A stretch of 64,000 bases of DNA from Mesorhizobium amorphae. Lineage in GTDB: Bacteria > Pseudomonadota > Alphaproteobacteria > Rhizobiales > Rhizobiaceae. Of the stretch, positions 54,247-64,000 are shown piece by piece. The notes beneath the pieces were generated by a model, which searched no databases, was not told where the DNA came from, and saw only the letters and a list, made by a program, of their open reading frames with translations. How positions within the stretch are numbered: the first letter of the stretch is position 1; every line of letters starts with the position of its first letter. The DNA lies in assembly GCF_014843845.1 (NCBI RefSeq), contig NZ_JHQS01000130.1, positions 120,352 to 184,351 on the forward strand. Direction: 5' to 3'. Made by a program: the position numbers and the translations under genes.

Positions 54247-55615
54247 CGTGGTTGCGCTCGACGGTCAGATGCGCATAGCCGGCATTGCCCAGTGAGGCGA
54301 GGTCACCCGTCGCCGGTTCCGCCCAGCGCTGGCCGATGATGGCGCCGTTTTTCGCGCCGTCGATGACGTTGTCCGAAATGACTGCCGTTCCGGCGCCTTC
54401 GACCACTGACACGACGATGCCGGTTCCGGCCTTGCGGATGATGTTTCCGGTCGCCACGACATTGCGCAGATACGACCCCCAGCCGATCTGCATACCGTAG
54501 AGCGGTGCGTTCTCGACGACATTGCCAGAGACGGTGGTGTCGGCCTCGACGCTGATGCCGACGCCGAAGCCGGGGGCATCGGCGGGGTAGGGGCCCGTCG
54601 TCGAGAGGTTACGCACGATGTTGTTCGAGCACACTCCCAGGCGGCCGCCTTCGTTGAAATTGACGATCGAGATGCCGTTGGCCGCGCCATCGATGATGTT
54701 GTTGCCGATGATCGCGCCTTCAAAGGAGAATTCGGAATAGAGCGCGGTTTCCCCGGACCGCGAGCAGGTGTTGCCGGTGACCTGCAGGTTGCTCGAACTG
54801 TTGGCGCGGATCGCCGAGAAGGCGCAGTCCGAGACGATGTTGCCCGAAATGGCGACATTGCCGGCGCGGAAGGTGTTGATGCCATTGCCGTTCTGGCCGG
54901 TGCCGCCGCTGCGCGCCTGGATGCGCTGGACGCGGTTGCCGGTGACGATGGTGCCGTCCTCCGCCTGCTGCCAGCGATGCACGAGGATACCGCCATTGCC
55001 GCAATCGGACACGGTGTTGCCCGATATCTCCAGGCCGCCGGCCTCGACCGAATAGATGCCGGCGTCCGCCGCGCCCGAAATGTCCGAACGCTCGATGCGG
55101 CCCATAGCGTGTTCCAGCGCGAGCCCGTTCTTGCCGCTGCCGGTGACCTGGCAATTGTCGATCACTAGGTGGGCGACGCGGCGCAGGTCGAGCAGCCCTT
55201 GCGCATAGTCGGCCATCCAGCGGTTGGCGCCGTCGAACACCAGCCCGCTGAGCTCGATATGCTCGGCCTGCTCGGCCATCATCAGATGGCCGTTGCCGCC
55301 ATAGACGATCCGCGTTGCGCCCGGCACGCCGGAGAGCCTGACACGGGCTGGAAGCGTCAGATTCGACACGACATAGGTACCCGGCGGCAGGAACACCGGC
55401 ATGTCGCGCTCGGTGGCGTCGCGCAGCAGTTTGGCAAAAGCCTTGCTCTGGTCGTCGACCGCGCCGGGCTGCACGCCAAGCTCGGTGGCATCGATCGAGC
55501 CGCGCATCGAGGCCTTTTCGATGCCAGGCAGGACTCTTGCCGAGGCCTTGCCCAGCGCAAGCCCGATGACCGCAAAGCCGGCGGTTCCCGTAAGAAGCGT
55601 ACGTCTGTTCAACAT
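54239..55615 (-). CDS. Tat-exported right-handed beta-helix repeat protein (TIGR03808-type)
   Basis: A 458-residue protein. The Tat signal MLNRRTLLTGTAGFAVIG at residues 1-18 has the twin arginines. Then come a pectate-lyase-like start (VFLPPGTYVVSNL) and many short repeats of type ISGN/VTGN (for example ISGNTVSDCGNGGILVHR), forming a parallel beta helix. The family is known as RR-plus-beta-helix with no proven function. ATG at 55615 is chosen; a GTG at 55645 would bury the RR. A carbohydrate-active or surface role is possible but not shown. Confidence 0.85.
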   Translation of the reverse strand: MLNRRTLLTGTAGFAVIGLALGKASARVLPGIEKASMRGSIDATELGVQPGAVDDQSKAFAKLLRDATERDMPVFLPPGTYVVSNLTLPARVRLSGVPGATRIVYGGNGHLMMAEQAEHIELSGLVFDGANRWMADYAQGLLDLRRVAHLVIDNCQVTGSGKNGLALEHAMGRIERSDISGAADAGIYSVEAGGLEISGNTVSDCGNGGILVHRWQQAEDGTIVTGNRVQRIQARSGGTGQNGNGINTFRAGNVAISGNIVSDCAFSAIRANSSSNLQVTGNTCSRSGETALYSEFSFEGAIIGNNIIDGAANGISIVNFNEGGRLGVCSNNIVRNLSTTGPYPADAPGFGVGISVEADTTVSGNVVENAPLYGMQIGWGSYLRNVVATGNIIRKAGTGIVVSVVEGAGTAVISDNVIDGAKNGAIIGQRWAEPATGDLASLGNAGYAHLTVERNHVS

Positions 55616-55698
55616 CGGCACAGATTCCTGGCGTTTGCCGCTCACATCGCAGGAAACGTGCCAGGCCGGACCGACCTGGCCGGAACGCAGGCAATGGC

Positions 55699-55727
55699 TT
55701 GTGAAGTCACCGTTACACGCCTAAGTT
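55699..55727 (+). promoter_or_regulatory. Candidate promoter for the GreA/GreB-like gene
   Basis: TTGTGA (55699-55704) and TAAGTT (55722-55727) are 17 bp apart. The -10 ends 6 bp before the ATG at 55734, so transcription may start at or next to the start codon, giving a leaderless mRNA. No ribosome binding site is visible. Confidence 0.35.
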
Positions 55728-55733
55728 TGGTTT

Positions 55734-56207
55734 ATGAGCAGGGCCTTCACCCGCGAGGAAGACAGCGAAAACGCCATCGCCGGCATCGGCGAGCGGCCGG
55801 TCAGCCAACACCGCAACCTGGTGACGGAGCGTGGTCTCGCGCTGATCGACTCTGAATTGGCCGAATTGCGCGATGAACTGGCGAAGGCCGAGAAAAGGGC
55901 CGACCGCGAGCGCATCGCGCTGGTGTCGCGCGACCTGCGCTACTGGACCGCCAGGCGCGAAAGCGCCGAACTGTCCGTGCCGGAGCCGGGCAGCGACCTG
56001 GTTCGTTTCGGCATGGGCGTCACACTCGAAGGCGATGACGGCAGGAAGGTGCACTGGAAGATCGTCGGCGAAGATGAGGCCGACCCGGCCAAGGGTTCGA
56101 TTTCCCATGTCTCGCCGATGGCCGTAGCGCTGTTCGGCAAGAAGGTCGGCGACGTGGCAAGCGTCAACGGCAAGGAATGGGAAATCGTCAAGCTCTCGGA
56201 CAGCTAG
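55734..56207 (+). CDS. GreA/GreB-family transcription factor
   Basis: A 157-residue protein with the Gre layout: a coiled coil (about 28-75) and a C-terminal FKBP-like domain (about 80-157, with VGEDEADPAKGSISHVSPMAVALFGKKVGD). The standard tip motif of GreA (GDLxENAEY) is not present; the tip region reads KRADRERIALV and offers Asp and Glu. It binds the RNA polymerase secondary channel in the family. The start MSRAFTREED matches N-termini I recall for alphaproteobacterial members. The gene converges on the toxin gene with a 4-bp overlap. Confidence 0.85.
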   Translation: MSRAFTREEDSENAIAGIGERPVSQHRNLVTERGLALIDSELAELRDELAKAEKRADRERIALVSRDLRYWTARRESAELSVPEPGSDLVRFGMGVTLEGDDGRKVHWKIVGEDEADPAKGSISHVSPMAVALFGKKVGDVASVNGKEWEIVKLSDS

Positions 56208-56590
56208 TCTTCAAGCTTGGCGACATGATCGCGGAAGAACGCTGTCGCGCCGGCTTCATCGATTTCGCTGGCTGCGACCATCATAACCAACTGGATGATA
56301 TCCGCCTGCTCAGCTTCTAAGCTCAATCCGTTGAAGTAGAGAAACAAGTCGGCTGCCGCAAAAGCCGTGCGTTTGTTGCCGTCAACGAACGGATGGTTCT
56401 TGGCGATGCCGAAAAGATAGGCGGCCGCCAATTCGCAAAGATCGGGCTCGCCGTAGGCCTCTTTCTGCTGCGGTCTGGCGAGCGCTGATTCCAGCATGCC
56501 TTCGTCGCGGATACCCGGCGCCCCGCCGTGAAGGCGTAACTGTTCTGCATGCATCGCTTCAACGAATTCCCGCGAATGATGCTCGATCAT
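56204..56590 (-). CDS. Doc-type Fic toxin (death-on-curing family)
   Basis: A 128-residue Fic-fold protein. The active motif HPFVDGNKRT is intact at 66-75 and matches the Doc consensus HxFx(N/D)GNKRT. Doc enzymes phosphorylate elongation factor Tu and stop translation. The gene overlaps the antitoxin gene by ATGA and is its second cistron. The usual Doc partner is Phd; here it is an AbrB-type protein. All catalytic residues are present, so it is probably active. Confidence 0.92.
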   Translation of the reverse strand: MIEHHSREFVEAMHAEQLRLHGGAPGIRDEGMLESALARPQQKEAYGEPDLCELAAAYLFGIAKNHPFVDGNKRTAFAAADLFLYFNGLSLEAEQADIIQLVMMVAASEIDEAGATAFFRDHVAKLED

Positions 56591-56817
56591 TTCGCCAGCG
56601 CGCGGTAGGCAACCTCGTATTTCTTCATCCGCTCACGCGCGATCTTCATCTTGCGCTCGAATTCCTCGGCAGAGTCCTCAAGGCGGCGCAGCCGGAGCTC
56701 CTCGCCCTCCCGAACGACAGCCACCTTATCGCCCGTCTTCAGATTCAGCTGCTCAAGAAGCTCTTTGGGCAGGATCAAGCCGTCGGAATTGCCGATCTTG
56801 CGAATGGTGGTGTTCAT
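56587..56817 (-). CDS. AbrB/MazE-type antitoxin
   Basis: A 76-residue protein. The N-terminal 45 residues form a SpoVT-AbrB domain (TTIRKIGNSDGLILPKELL), which binds DNA as a dimer. The charged C-terminal helix (EEFERKMKIARERMKKY) would wrap the toxin. It is the first gene of the pair, overlapping the Doc gene by 4 bp. The operator at 56816-56840 overlaps its own start codon, so it should repress itself. Confidence 0.9.
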   Translation of the reverse strand: MNTTIRKIGNSDGLILPKELLEQLNLKTGDKVAVVREGEELRLRRLEDSAEEFERKMKIARERMKKYEVAYRALAK

Positions 56818-56840
56818 GTTGAAATGTCCTGTTTCAACAT
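56816..56840. promoter_or_regulatory. Inverted-repeat operator over the antitoxin start codon
   Basis: ATGTTGAAA (56816-56824) and TTTCAACAT (56832-56840) form a perfect 9-bp inverted repeat with a 7-bp spacer. The repeat overlaps the antitoxin ATG (56815-56817) and lies just downstream of a strong promoter. It is the likely autorepression site of the AbrB-Doc pair. Confidence 0.7.
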
Positions 56841-56842
56841 CG

Positions 56843-56871
56843 ATTATAACGCAACACGCCGGATGTTACAA
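56843..56871 (-). promoter_or_regulatory. Promoter of the AbrB-Doc operon
   Basis: On the minus strand TTGTAA (56871-56866) and TATAAT (56848-56843) are exactly 17 bp apart, a near-consensus sigma-70 type promoter. Transcription would start near 56836, inside the operator. Confidence 0.65.
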
Positions 56872-56887
56872 CGGGAATTATAACAAG

Positions 56888-59004
<2,117 letters not shown>

Positions 59005-59008
<4 letters not shown>

Positions 59009-60447
59009 GATCCGGCTCCGATCGACTGATCGATGCGGACCGGAAACAGCGGCTCACACACTGCCACGCCCTCGGTCAGGGCTGGCCGCCGCTCAGCCGG
59101 CAGCGTCTCGACCGGACGCTCGGTGCCGGACCGGAAAAGCGTCGTGCCGACGATCGCGCGTTCTCCCGATCGGTACTCGGCGTTGCGCTTAGCGGACGCG
59201 GTCTGGACGCGGTTCTGGATGTATCCCTGCTGCAGGCTGACCAGCACGCCACCCTCCGCCTCGATCCGCTGGAATTCCTCCCAGGCGGCCGCGCATAGAT
59301 CGGCGGTCAGCGCTTCGACGGCGCCCGAACCGCTGGCCGGATCGGCGACATGGTCGACATGGCTTTCATTGGCCATGATCAGCTGCGTGTTGCGGGCGAC
59401 GCGACGGGCAAAGCCGGCCGGCAGTCCATGCGCGATCGTATGCGGCAGGACGGAGATCGAATCGGCGCCCCCGGCGGCCGCGGCAAAACCGGCGATCGCA
59501 GTGCGCAATATGTTCGTCTCCGGGTCGGCCGCGGTCATCATGCGATAGGACGTCTCGGCATGGATGCTGGCTGTCGAGGCCGGGATCGAGCAGGCTTCCT
59601 GGATCCGTGCCCACAGCCGGCGCAAGGCGCGGACCTTGGCCATCGACAGGAACTGGTCCTGGTCGACGCTGAGCGCGAAGCCGATATGGGGTGCGGCATA
59701 GACCAGCGGCTGGCGCGCCTGCTCGAACATCCTGAGATAGGAGACCGCCGAAGCCAGCATCGTGCCGAGTTCTTGCGCCTCGGTGGCACCGGCATTGTGA
59801 AAGACGCGCCCGTCCGCCTCGAGCAGCACGCCCGGCACGCCCATCGAAAAGAAATGTGCCAGCGATTGCGGCATCGACGCCTGCAGGGCCTCGATCGACA
59901 TGCGCAGCCGGCCGGTGCCGGCGAAGATCGCTGCTGGATCGATGCCGAAGGACAGGTTGAGCTTGGCCGGGTCGGAACGCCGCTTGCCGAGGAACGCCAC
60001 CAGCCAGTCGGCCACGGCGCGGCTCCAGGGATGGGCATCGATGCGGATCTGGACGCGGTTGAGCGGCACGCCATCCAAAACCGTTTCCAGCGCTTCGGCC
60101 GTCCTCGGCAGGCCGTAGCCAAAAGCGTTCGGCGCGCCTTCGAAAACCAGGGACAGCCCGGTCGCGCCCTGTGCGACATCGTCCAGTGCCTGCGCCTTGG
60201 CGCGGCCGATATCCGGATCGTCGATGCGCTGGCTGACGATCCATGCCGATTTGGGGTTTGCCCGCACCAAGGGCTCGGCCGTGACCGAACGCTCGTAGAG
60301 CGGCTCGATGCGGATGCCGTCATCGGTGTGGGAAACGAGCTTTTCCTCGAAGGATCCGCCGGCAAGCGCCTTTTCCGCCAGGGCCAGCCAGCGCTGGCGC
60401 TCAACGTTCGGAAGGTCGACATCCATGGTCAAGGCGCCGGCGCCCAT
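59005..60447 (-). CDS. Methylmalonyl-CoA mutase small-subunit-like protein
   Basis: A 480-residue protein with the mutase TIM barrel but no B12-binding domain; classical MutA is about 620-640 and keeps a degenerate one. ADPETNILRTAIAGFAAAAGGAD and ARRVARNTQLIMANESH are family blocks. It probably pairs with the large subunit as a structural partner. The ATG at 60447 is used; ATG 60426 is possible. It is the first gene of the pair. Confidence 0.88.
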
Positions 60448-60690
60448 TGCATTCCCCGTTTTCTCGGCTGCATCAGCCGGGAGCCCAGTCTAAGGTCCCC
60501 GGTTGGATATCACAATGCGGCATCCGTTCCGCCGGTTCCCGGGGATAGCTAACCGATTGCCAAACATGCGCATAATCCGCAAGTTTCGAAAGGCCAATTT
60601 CAATGGTGGCCATTGCCGCTGCGCGATAGCGTTACTATACCCCGGATGAGCCTGACATTTTCGACGGATCAGTTTGCGGAGACCGGACAT

Positions 60691-62238
60691 ATGGCTGACG
60701 ACAAGAGCATTTTCATCGGCGCCAGCCGCAAGCCCGACGACAGCTATCAGCGCGCCGAGCAGCTTCTGCTGCAATACGGCAATCGCCATGGCCTGATCAC
60801 CGGTGCCACCGGTACCGGCAAGACGGTCAGCCTGCAAATCCTGGCCGAAGGCTTTTCCAATGCCGGTGTGCCGGTGTTCTGCGCCGATATCAAGGGCGAC
60901 CTGTCCGGCATCGCCATGATGGGCACGGCGCAGGATTTCCTCGTCAAGCGGGCCGAGCAGATCAAGCTCGATCCCTACAACTTCCAGGAATTCCCGGTCA
61001 TCTTCTGGGACCTGTTCGGCGAGCAGGGCCACCCGATCCGCGCCACCATCTCGGAAATGGGGCCGCTGCTCTTGTCGCGGCTGATGAACCTTTCCGAGGC
61101 GCAGGAGGGCATCATGAACATCGCCTTCCGCATCGCCGACGAGGACGGCCTGCTGCTGCTCGACCTGAAGGACCTGCAGGCGCTGCTTGCCAACATCGCC
61201 GAGCGCGCCGACGAGATCGGCTCGCGCTACGGCAATGTAACCAAGCCGTCGGTCGGTGCCATCCAGCGCACGCTTCTGGTGCTGGAGCAGCAGGGGGCGG
61301 CGAACTTCTTCGGCGAGCCGGCGCTGCACATCGCCGACATCATGCGCACCACACGCGACGGCCGCGGCGCCATCAGCGTGCTGGCCGCCGACAAGCTGAT
61401 GATGAACCCCAGGCTCTACGCCACCTTCCTGCTCTGGCTGATGTCGGAACTGTTCGAGGAACTGCCCGAAGTCGGCGATCCCGAGAGGCCGAAGCTGGTC
61501 TTCTTCTTCGACGAGGCACATCTCCTGTTCGAAGACGCGCCGAAGGTGCTGGTCGACCGGGTCGAGCAGGTGGTCCGCCTGATCCGCTCGAAGGGCGTCG
61601 GTGTCTATTTCGTCACCCAGAACCCGCTTGATATTCCCGAAACCGTGCTCGCCCAGCTCGGCAACCGCGTCCAGCACGCGCTGCGCGCCTATACGCCGCG
61701 CGAGCAGAAAGCGGTCAGGACCGCCGCCGATACATTCCGGCCCAATCCCGACTTCGACTGCGCCACGGCGATCACCCAGCTCGGCACCGGCGAGGCGCTG
61801 GTCTCGACGCTGGAAACCAAGGGCGTGCCGTCCATGGTGCAACGGACGCTGGTCCGGCCACCATCGTCCCGGCTTGGCCCGATCACGCCGGACGAGCGCC
61901 GCCAGCTGATTGGCGAGAGCCCGGTCTCTGGCCAGTACGACCACACCGTCGATCGCGAATCGGCCTTCGAGATGCTGCAGAAGAAGGCCAAGGACGCGCA
62001 GGAGGCGGAAGAACAGGCGCAGCAGGCCGACAGCGGCCGCTCGCGCTGGACCATTCCCGGCTTCGGCAATGACGATCCCGCGCCGCAGTCAGGCGGCCGG
62101 CGCGCGCCGGCGCCACGGCCTTCCAACCGCCAGACCGTGGCGGAAGCCGCGATCAAATCGGTGGTGCGCTCGGTGGGGTCGTCGGTCGGGCGGGCGATCG
62201 TACGCGGGATTCTAGGGAGCCTCGCGAGGGGGCGGTGA
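60691..62238 (+). CDS. HerA-like helicase-domain ATPase (DUF853 family)
   Basis: A 515-residue FtsK/HerA-like P-loop ATPase. Walker A GATGTGKT is at 38-45, Walker B is LVFFFDEAHLLF (about 271-282), and VYFVTQNPLDIPETVLAQLGNRVQHALRA is the sensor and arginine-finger region typical of DUF853. The C-terminal 80 residues are low-complexity with a basic tail. The in vivo role is unknown. The ATG at 60691 is favoured over 60613. The gap to the mutase genes (60448-60690) holds no riboswitch that I can see. Confidence 0.9.
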   Translation: MADDKSIFIGASRKPDDSYQRAEQLLLQYGNRHGLITGATGTGKTVSLQILAEGFSNAGVPVFCADIKGDLSGIAMMGTAQDFLVKRAEQIKLDPYNFQEFPVIFWDLFGEQGHPIRATISEMGPLLLSRLMNLSEAQEGIMNIAFRIADEDGLLLLDLKDLQALLANIAERADEIGSRYGNVTKPSVGAIQRTLLVLEQQGAANFFGEPALHIADIMRTTRDGRGAISVLAADKLMMNPRLYATFLLWLMSELFEELPEVGDPERPKLVFFFDEAHLLFEDAPKVLVDRVEQVVRLIRSKGVGVYFVTQNPLDIPETVLAQLGNRVQHALRAYTPREQKAVRTAADTFRPNPDFDCATAITQLGTGEALVSTLETKGVPSMVQRTLVRPPSSRLGPITPDERRQLIGESPVSGQYDHTVDRESAFEMLQKKAKDAQEAEEQAQQADSGRSRWTIPGFGNDDPAPQSGGRRAPAPRPSNRQTVAEAAIKSVVRSVGSSVGRAIVRGILGSLARGR

Positions 62239-62289
62239 ACAGCATCGACCTAAAGCCCGCATATCGATCGGGATCGGCATTGAATTGAA

Positions 62290-63336
62290 CTACTTGGGCA
62301 CGGTGTAGAACTCGTGGGTGTTCATCTGAGCATTGATCCCAGGCATGCCGTCGGACTGGAAGGAGCCACCGGCGACATGGAACTCGTTGCCAATGAAACC
62401 GGCTACGAAGCCGTGGCGGGCAATCTGCATATGCGGTAGGGTCTGCCACGTGTCGGTTGCGGGATCGTAGGCCTCGAAGGCCCAGAATGTGCGCTTGCCC
62501 GCCGGGTCCTGGTATTCGCCACCCGTCACATAGATCTTTCCACCATAGGCACTGCCCGACACCCCGCCCCGCGGCGTGGGGGAACGGCCCTTGTAGGTCC
62601 AGGAATCGGATTTGGGATCGTACTCCTCGACCAGATCGGTGACGTCGCTCTTGGTCACGAAGGGCAGACCAATTCTACCGTCAATCGCATAAATTTTTCC
62701 ACCGACAGCAGCGGCGAGAAAGTGATTGCGGCCGGTCTGCATGGGAGCCCGGCTTGTCCAAGTGTTGGATGCGGGGTCGTAGACCTCGACAGTCCTGCCG
62801 ACGATGTTGGGAACGTCGGCCCAAAGGGGCTCCTTCATGTCACGGCCATGCTCATGGGCATGTGCGCCGCCGACGACGTAGATTTTTCCGTCGAGCACCA
62901 CAGCCGCTGCCGCTCCGCGGGCAGTTGGCATAGGTGGAAGCCTGGACCAGCCGTCGGTCTTCGGATCGTAGACAAAAGCATCAGCGGTCGGTTGCCATTC
63001 TTTGGTGCCCGGCTCTCCGACGAAACCACCGAACACGTACACTTTGCCGTCGTAAGCTACAGTTGCAGTATGATGGGCCGGCTCAGGCATTGCCGCTCTC
63101 TTCGACCAGGCCTTCGTATTTTCGTCATACATCACGACCGTGCCGACGGGCATAACCTCCGGCACGTCGATGCCGCCAATGACGAACCACTGATTGCCAA
63201 CCACAGCGCTGGAATTCTCGCTCTGAGGCTCAGGCATCGGCGTTCCCATCTGCCATGTGCGATCCTGGGCGAACGCTGGCGCAAGATTGAGTGCCTGACT
63301 TATCATCGCAGCGGAAACCAGCAATTTCGTCTTCAT
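62290..63336 (-). CDS. Exported kelch-repeat protein
   Basis: A 348-residue protein. The signal peptide spans about 1-24 (AFA cleavage). Six kelch repeats follow, each with a hydrophobic strand and a Gly-Gly (VIGGI, VFGGF, VVGGA, AIDGR, VTGGE, VAGGS), which predicts a six-bladed propeller. The fourth blade has Asp-Gly in place of Gly-Gly. The ATG at 63336 follows GGAG. It is likely periplasmic or secreted, and its ligand is unknown. It is divergent from a truncated LysR gene (267-bp gap). Confidence 0.85.
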   Translation of the reverse strand: MKTKLLVSAAMISQALNLAPAFAQDRTWQMGTPMPEPQSENSSAVVGNQWFVIGGIDVPEVMPVGTVVMYDENTKAWSKRAAMPEPAHHTATVAYDGKVYVFGGFVGEPGTKEWQPTADAFVYDPKTDGWSRLPPMPTARGAAAAVVLDGKIYVVGGAHAHEHGRDMKEPLWADVPNIVGRTVEVYDPASNTWTSRAPMQTGRNHFLAAAVGGKIYAIDGRIGLPFVTKSDVTDLVEEYDPKSDSWTYKGRSPTPRGGVSGSAYGGKIYVTGGEYQDPAGKRTFWAFEAYDPATDTWQTLPHMQIARHGFVAGFIGNEFHVAGGSFQSDGMPGINAQMNTHEFYTVPK

Positions 63337-63603
63337 AGGAAGCTCCTTGGTTGCGGTTAGGCGCCGACCCGGAGTTGCCTGAACGCCTTCGTCTCGCAAC
63401 AGGAGGTAACTGAACGTATGAACAGGTAGAATTATCGATTACGGAATGGGCTCTTTGGGCCCGCCAAACAATGTGATGCTCAACCTTGCTATTCCGAAGC
63501 GGCCTTGGCAGAGCTTCGGCCGCGACGCCGCGCCGGTCAGGAACTTGAAGTTTGAGCACTTACCGAACCGTCAATCGACGGCAGGCCCCAGCGAGGAGGA
63601 CAA

Positions 63604-63969
63604 ATGCACAAGCCAGAACTGCGGGAGCTCATCGCCTTCGCGGAGGCCGCTCGGCAATTGAACTTTACCAGGGCCGCCGCCGCACTGGGGGTGTCGCTAC
63701 CCAGCTTCAGCCAAACCCTGAGGGGTCTGGAAGAGAAGCTCGGCGTGAGACTGCTCACACGAACCACCCGTAGCGTGTCGCTGACCGCGGCGGGCGAAGA
63801 GCTTCTTACCAACATAGGCCCGATATTGAGCGGACTGGACAGTGTCCTCGACGGATTGAACAAGTTCCGTAGCGCTACGGGCGGGAAACTGAGAATTCTG
63901 GGTTCACGGACGGCAACAACTGTCCTGATAGCCCCGGCGGGTTCAACCGGTCAACGCAACACCTTCTAA
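63604..63969 (+). pseudogene. LysR-family regulator, truncated after the DNA-binding domain
   Basis: Encodes 121 residues: a full winged helix (LNFTRAAAALGVSLPSFSQTLRGLE) and the linker helix, then the start of the effector domain (KLRILGSRTATTVLIAP), and then an unrelated 9-residue tail and a stop. Normal LysR proteins have about 300 residues, so about 180 are missing. A new ribosome binding site and ATG follow 24 bp later, so the cut is probably real rather than a sequencing slip, but a frameshift in the last 40 bp is not excluded. The intact DNA-binding part could still bind DNA. Confidence 0.6.
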
Positions 63970-63993
63970 TCTGTGAGGATGAGGAGGTGGCAT

Positions 63994-64000
63994 ATGGTGA
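63994..64000 (+). CDS. Possible start of a downstream gene (cut by window end)
   Basis: ATGGTGA at the window edge is preceded by GGAGGTGG (63983-63990), a strong ribosome binding site. Only two codons are visible, so the product is unknown. Confidence 0.35.

Noticed and set aside
60448..60690. Cobalamin riboswitch or promoter element near the mutase genes
   Set aside because: I looked for a B12-box-like segment and a long structured leader in the gap upstream of the small subunit gene and saw none.

Overview
The window looks like chromosomal DNA of a GC-rich alphaproteobacterium of the order Rhizobiales, most likely Mesorhizobium or a close relative. This is inferred from gene content: a fructose ABC transporter close to the Sinorhizobium FrcBCA system, a betICAB choline-sulfate operon, a CysNC fusion, a TIGR03808-type Tat beta-helix protein, a rhizobial-type (class 3) asparaginase, and palindromic intergenic repeats. 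I see no rRNA, no insertion sequence, no prophage and no CRISPR array. Coding density is high and nearly all genes are ordinary metabolic, transport and envelope genes.

Layout. 1-6.4 kb: surface-polysaccharide genes (a cut-off epimerase, a CapD/FlaA1-type dehydratase, a GT2 glycosyltransferase, a phosphoglycosyl transferase, then on the other strand an SDR epimerase and an O-antigen ligase-like protein). 6.9-10.6 kb: cysD-cysNC-cysQ, which makes PAPS and clears PAP, facing a DegT-type sugar aminotransferase (10.6-11.7 kb). 12.1-17.9 kb: a fructose-type uptake locus with two divergent arms (frcR, a RbsD/FucU mutarotase and frcK leftward; frcB, frcC and frcA rightward) around an 11-bp inverted repeat. 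18.1-31.0 kb: a seven-gene glycogen cluster, glgP-glgB-glgC-glgA-pgm-glgX and an AglA-like alpha-glucosidase, covering synthesis, branching, phosphorolysis, debranching and alpha-glucoside hydrolysis. 31.0-33.2 kb: a TadG/TadE-like pair. 33.5-39.0 kb: an oligopeptide ABC importer with a fused OppD-OppF ATPase. 39.0-39.6 kb: a small lipoprotein and tRNA-Pro(CGG).

39.8-45.5 kb: two GDP-mannose pathway genes, a phosphomannomutase and a GMP-AGE fusion, separated by a divergent NmrA/LysR pair; a similar 30-bp sequence lies upstream of each of the two. 45.6-51.8 kb: leftward betI-betC-(PLP dehydratase)-betA-betB, turning choline-O-sulfate into glycine betaine. 52.0-55.6 kb: a thiolase, a class 3 asparaginase and a Tat-exported beta-helix protein. 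55.7-56.9 kb: a GreA/GreB-like factor and an AbrB-Doc toxin-antitoxin pair with a clear promoter and operator. 56.9-60.4 kb: methylmalonyl-CoA mutase and a short partner subunit. 60.7-62.2 kb: a HerA-like ATPase. 62.3-64.0 kb: an exported kelch protein, a truncated LysR gene, and the start of another gene at the right edge.

I did not find a clearly new multi-gene system. The best leads are the shared upstream element of the two GDP-mannose genes, the frc divergent operator, the dehydratase inserted in the bet operon, the AbrB-Doc operator, and the GC hairpins that follow the binding-protein gene in both ABC operons.
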